From Ceratopteris richardii (lineage: Eukaryota > Streptophyta > Polypodiopsida > Polypodiales > Pteridaceae), in assembly GCA_020310875.1 (NCBI GenBank), contig CM035417.1:110221757-110285756 (forward strand): 64,000 nt of DNA, given 5' to 3'. Shown piece by piece: positions 60,550-64,000 of this stretch. Position numbers and translations under genes: made by a program. The notes under the pieces are model-generated. The model did no database searches. It was not told the origin of the DNA and was given only the letters and a program-made list of their open reading frames with translations. Position 1 is the first letter of the stretch. Every line of letters begins with the position of its first letter.

Positions 60550-61250
60550 ACATAGTACACCATAGAATCACTTTTGTCTCTCACTCCCCAATCTCTTCAA
60601 TTTCCTTCCTTAACCTTGCTACCGTATCCTCTTTGTCATTTGCAAATTTTTGTTATCCCAATCCACCACTCTGAATGAGATGTAGATTCATTAAAAATGA
60701 ACTTGGGCCCAATCGATCCTTGTGGCCATGGTGACAAAATCTTCTATTGAGGCACTCTAAACCAACAAGTCATGGAGCTTGTGCCTTGTGCCCATCAGAA
60801 GTTTCTTTTCTATCCATTTCTTCATTAAGAAATCTTCTAGAGCCATGGGTATTGCAACTAATGCCTTGGTTCTTGTCATCAGCTCTGGGAAGGACTCATC
60901 TTTCCTTAAGTCTAAATTATCAAACTCATCTAATACTTGATCGATAGAGTTTTCTGCTCGGAATGCAAAAGAAAACTCAATCTTCATCTCATGCCATGTT
61001 GTCAAATGATTGTCTTCGACTTGGCTGAACCCCTTATAAGCTAGCTCATCTAAAGTTGCTATGAGAAAAGCCATGAAGGTGTCGCTTTGCACCTCCAATC
61101 CTTTGCTTTTATGTATTCTAAGAAATCACTTCACAAGGTCATCAAGGTCTTCCATCAAGGCTCCTTTGAAGATAGGAAAATTAAAGTTAATCTGTAAGAG
61201 AAACAATGCTAAATCACCGTAAGCCATCTTTAGGTCGTTTACATTTTGTT
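60550..61250 (-). pseudogene. Gag region of D2
   Basis: The translation on the minus strand is collinear with D1's gag at 49865-50520: a shared block RTKALVA, then LIKKWLEKELLMSTRHKLH in D1 against LMKKWIEKKLLMGTRHKLH in D2. It resembles the retrotransposon gag domain (WHEMKIEFSFAF, LDNLDLRKDESF-type motifs). Gag forms the particle shell in family members. Confidence 0.65.
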
Positions 61251-61383
61251 GTTTGCCTCTAGACCTTTCATGAATGGTAATGCTTTGCTCTAGACTAAGC
61301 AATGTAGGTCATGAATGATTTCGGGTCATAGACAACATGTGCCCAACATATGAACAAGCTATCGAGCTTGGTACCACCGAGCA

Positions 61384-62857
61384 TGCTAAAAATTGTACAG
61401 CTCACCTTGTAGTAGAGTCAATACTTTTTTGGTAGACTAGGGAAGCAGTGTGTTTATTACGAGACCAAAAAACCAGAATAGACTCATCACATGTCATCGT
61501 ATATACATATTCTACTGTTGGTACTTATACAAAGCAAACTTGCATAGAACAACAAATTGAGCTGACAAATGTAGCAAAAAGTTGAACTAACTACAGAGTA
61601 TTATATTATTGTTGAATGTGTTACAAAATAAAATAGGGGCATTCGGCATTGCTTACAAGTCCGTAAGAAATCCTTCTTGACCAAAAAGCTTACAAATCTA
61701 TAGAAAACCTTCTTGAAATAGAATGTAATAAAGAAATATACATGTTTAAGGCTATTGTGAATGTGATGTCACAGATACATATAGATAAGCTTCCTCAATC
61801 CCAAAGACTCTTGAACTGCTTGAATCTCTTCAGACTCTGAGGAAGACGAAAACATCGTAAGGTCTTGGTAAGCCAAAGTGAAAGCCAATTGACTACTCCC
61901 CATGCTTGGTCACCGATTGATCGCCTCTAATGCTAGCCTTACCCAAGTTCACCATCCTGCAATTCCTTGAACTCTTGTGATTCACTAATGACACACTGGT
62001 ATCTGGTGCACAGACCACTGAGAGCCTTAACCACTATGGCTTCCATGCATGAGAATCTAGATTCAACAACCACCTTCTTCTTCCCAATGTTGATACTTGA
62101 ATCTTCAGTTGTCACACTTCCTTCTCAGCATTCTCCACTTCTCTAAACATTCGATTGCCAAATATTGTCCCTTCTGCTCTTGGATAACACTATGCATGCA
62201 TGCACTTCTGTTCTGCATGTATCTTTGCATGTCTAATGTGTGATAAATGGCGTAATGCTCTATGCCTCAGCGATAGTTTGCACTTTTGCTCATTGGATGT
62301 TTGCATGTGGATGTGTGTCTCTCTACATCTTTCTCTGAATGTTTATGCCTATATCTCTATCTGTGTGTGTCTATCTATCTTCCCTCTCCATTTGTATATA
62401 TGTCTCCCTTTTTGGTTGCAAAAGGCTATTTATATACTAGGGATCCCTTTTTCTATCCCAACACTTTTGATTCTTCTAAGTTACTTTGCCTTATTGTAGC
62501 ATGATGGCAGCGTCAGTTTGAATTATCCATTTTGTACGGGGGAATTATATGGGAATCTTGGATTTGTGCTCTAAGAAGGGTGTTGAAAATGGGGAATTCA
62601 GGTTGGTAGTGTAAATGTTGTGCCACTGTTGTTAATGCATTAGACAACAGGTGTACAAAAAGAATTGTAATTAAACTACATATTCATGGGTGTCGAACAA
62701 CACTCAAGTGGACATCAATCTGGTCATATTGATGCTCTCGAGATTGAAAGGCCCAAATCATCGTAGTCGATGTTAGCATGGGCTTCATTTTGCCTAGCCA
62801 TTGAATAGCCAGAAGCATCAAAGACACCACACATCGGACCGAATGATTTTGGATTCA
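61384..62857 (-). repeat. 5' LTR of D2
   Basis: About 1.47 kb, TGCTAAAAATTG to TTGGATTCA on the plus strand (TG...CA). It matches D1's LTR (50666-52155) and D2's other LTR (56503-58167) along its length. ORF-like stretches inside (62200-62500, 62801-62995) recur in the other LTRs and are not genes. Confidence 0.7.
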
Positions 62858-63062
62858 ATATTATTGATCTTACTCGTTAGCTTACATTGTAGGGAAATAA
62901 AGCAAATTCAATCAACATTTCTGTTGGTGCATTTTACCCAAGCCTACATGCTTGATATGCTTGATATTATCCTCATTTGTAAGTCACATGAGTAGTCATG
63001 TGAACACCTCTTGTAAAAGAGTACATTTTATCTCTTGTAAATGAAAAAAGAAAAAAGGAAAA
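62858..63062. other. Spacer with a small perfect hairpin and a purine run
   Basis: Contains TCACATGA-GTAG-TCATGTGA (62984-63003), a perfect 8-bp inverted repeat, and a 20-base all-purine run (63043-63062) just before TGATGGCTTACC. The purine run is probably the polypurine tract of the element whose LTR follows; the 140 bp before it would then be that element's 3' end. Confidence 0.4.
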
Positions 63063-64000
63063 TGATGGCTTACCTCATCCATGATGTAAAAACAAATTCG
63101 TGGCTCTAACTACCTAAAACCACGAAATTTAGAGCTGAGGGAATCTCTCCTAACTTTGGGGATCACTTTTAGGTGGAGCCATTCGAATTCGAATTCAAAA
63201 CTCCCTCCAAGAATAGCTATAAAAGGAGCAAGAAGGAAGAGGCAATTAGCAAGCCTTGTACGTGACCACTTCATGTCATTTTGTAGAGATTGAAGAGCTT
63301 ACTCCATAGCTCTATCATTCTACTCCCATTGTGCAAAGATTCATTGCCAATGTGGTTGTAATCATATATGAATTTATACATTTATCATCATTCACTTCTC
63401 TGTTTTGTTCTCTGCTATACTCACTCAGAACAGTAACTTCAGAAGGTCATATCTCGAGTTCTACAGAACCTTTTTCAGTGATTTAACTTGAGTTAGATAG
63501 ATTGTACTGTCTACTTTCTAATTATAAATTTTCAAGGTCATTGGATTAATAGTTGTGAAGATATCTGCAATTTACTGCTCACTGGTCTATCTCTGTAGAG
63601 CCCCGAGAATGGTGGGCATGTTCCAGAAATTGATAAATCTTTTTCTCAGTGCTCAGTCCATCATTTGAAGTGCTTTAACTTGGATTGGGAAGCTTTCTAA
63701 GTCTATTTGCTATTCCCAAAAGGAAGTTTTCAAATTCTTACCAGGTTGAGAGCACTGTTCATTTTTTCCAGCAGGTGTATGTCCAAAAATAGCAAGTTTT
63801 CGGAGCTAGTCATTTCGCAACTAGTCTGTCTTGACTTAAACTTTTGGGATACATGTTCCAAAGTACTTGGCTGATATTTTGGTGGATTTAGGAAGCTTAA
63901 AGGGTCTACTAATCAACTCTGAAGTCTCAGTTGGCTGGTGTGAAGCTGGTTGTAGCAGCACCTACTCATCTTTGGATTGCATCCACCATCTCTCTTCACA
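63063..64000 (+). repeat. LTR-like sequence running off the right edge
   Basis: Starts TGATGGCTTACC directly after a purine-rich tract. A TATA box (TATAAAAG, 63218-63225) lies about 155 bp in, as in LTR promoters, followed by sequence without coding signs. No end or partner LTR is visible in the window, so the family and the length are unknown. Confidence 0.45.

Larger units (their letters stand above)
56503..62857 (-). mobile_element. Gypsy-type element D2 with two long LTRs, gag and protease only
   Basis: Minus strand: 5' LTR (62857-61384), leader, gag (about 61250-60550; DNHLTTWHEMK, FDNLDLRKDESF), zinc-knuckle remnant (about 60300-60050), aspartic protease (near 59400-59010; ILIDDGSEINLMPE), then about 850 bp with no recognisable domain, and a 3' LTR (58167-56503). 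No RT, RNase H or integrase is seen in the 3.2-kb interior, so it looks non-autonomous or internally reduced. The LTRs differ by perhaps 15-20% in the stretch I compared, so it is old. The alternative is two neighbouring insertions of one family. Many breaks. Confidence 0.65.

Overview
The window looks like repeat-dense intergenic DNA from a land plant with a large genome. Plant-type Ty1/copia elements with an initiator-Met-tRNA primer site, a chromodomain Ty3/gypsy element and a LINE tail fragment all point that way; the species cannot be told from this sequence. I found no convincing host protein gene, rRNA gene or functional tRNA gene. Almost everything is LTR-retrotransposon fossil, often nested.

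Layout. 1-2204: 3' end of an LTR element (family G) with a long open, unrecognised ORF, a polypurine tract and an LTR. 2205-5889: copia element C, minus strand, one LTR. 5890-10745: chromodomain gypsy element E, plus strand, one LTR. 10746-11290: gypsy RNase H scrap F, minus strand. 11291-14690: non-coding repeat debris with a tRNA-like patch. 14691-37603: copia element A (plus) carrying a nested copia element B (minus). The stretch 10871-22858 is repeated directly at 22859-34846, a near-identical 11,988-bp tandem duplication that copied the 5' half of A plus nearly all of B. 37604-40436: non-coding DNA with a CATGCA-rich patch and a cluster of tRNA-like pol III promoter boxes. 40437-44385: second A-family copy (A2), joined at 44386-46153 to an inverted B-family fragment (B2). 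46154-47572: two copies of one LTR in inverted orientation (H). 47573-48681: scrap of a gag with zinc knuckles. 48682-52155: gypsy element D1, minus strand. 52156-54870: decayed second copy of family G. 54871-56502: unrecognised DNA with a large compound microsatellite and a LINE tail. 56503-62857: gypsy element D2, minus strand, with gag and protease between two long LTRs. 63063-64000: start of another LTR that runs off the window.

Order of events. A inserted first (its LTRs differ by about 11% by eye). B then inserted into A's integrase region (LTRs differ by about 6-7%; 5-bp target duplication CCATA). The 12-kb tandem duplication came last: I noticed only about six single-base differences between the two units. 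Its junction has 3 bp of microhomology (ACA), one side lying in B's LTR and the other in the RNase H scrap F.

The points most worth a second look are the tandem duplication (real, or an assembly artefact), the unrecognised family G ORF, the cluster of tRNA-like boxes near 39.6-40.2 kb, and the inverted LTR pair H with a long tRNA-complementary primer site. I do not see a clearly new functional system. Percentages are eye estimates and no database was searched.
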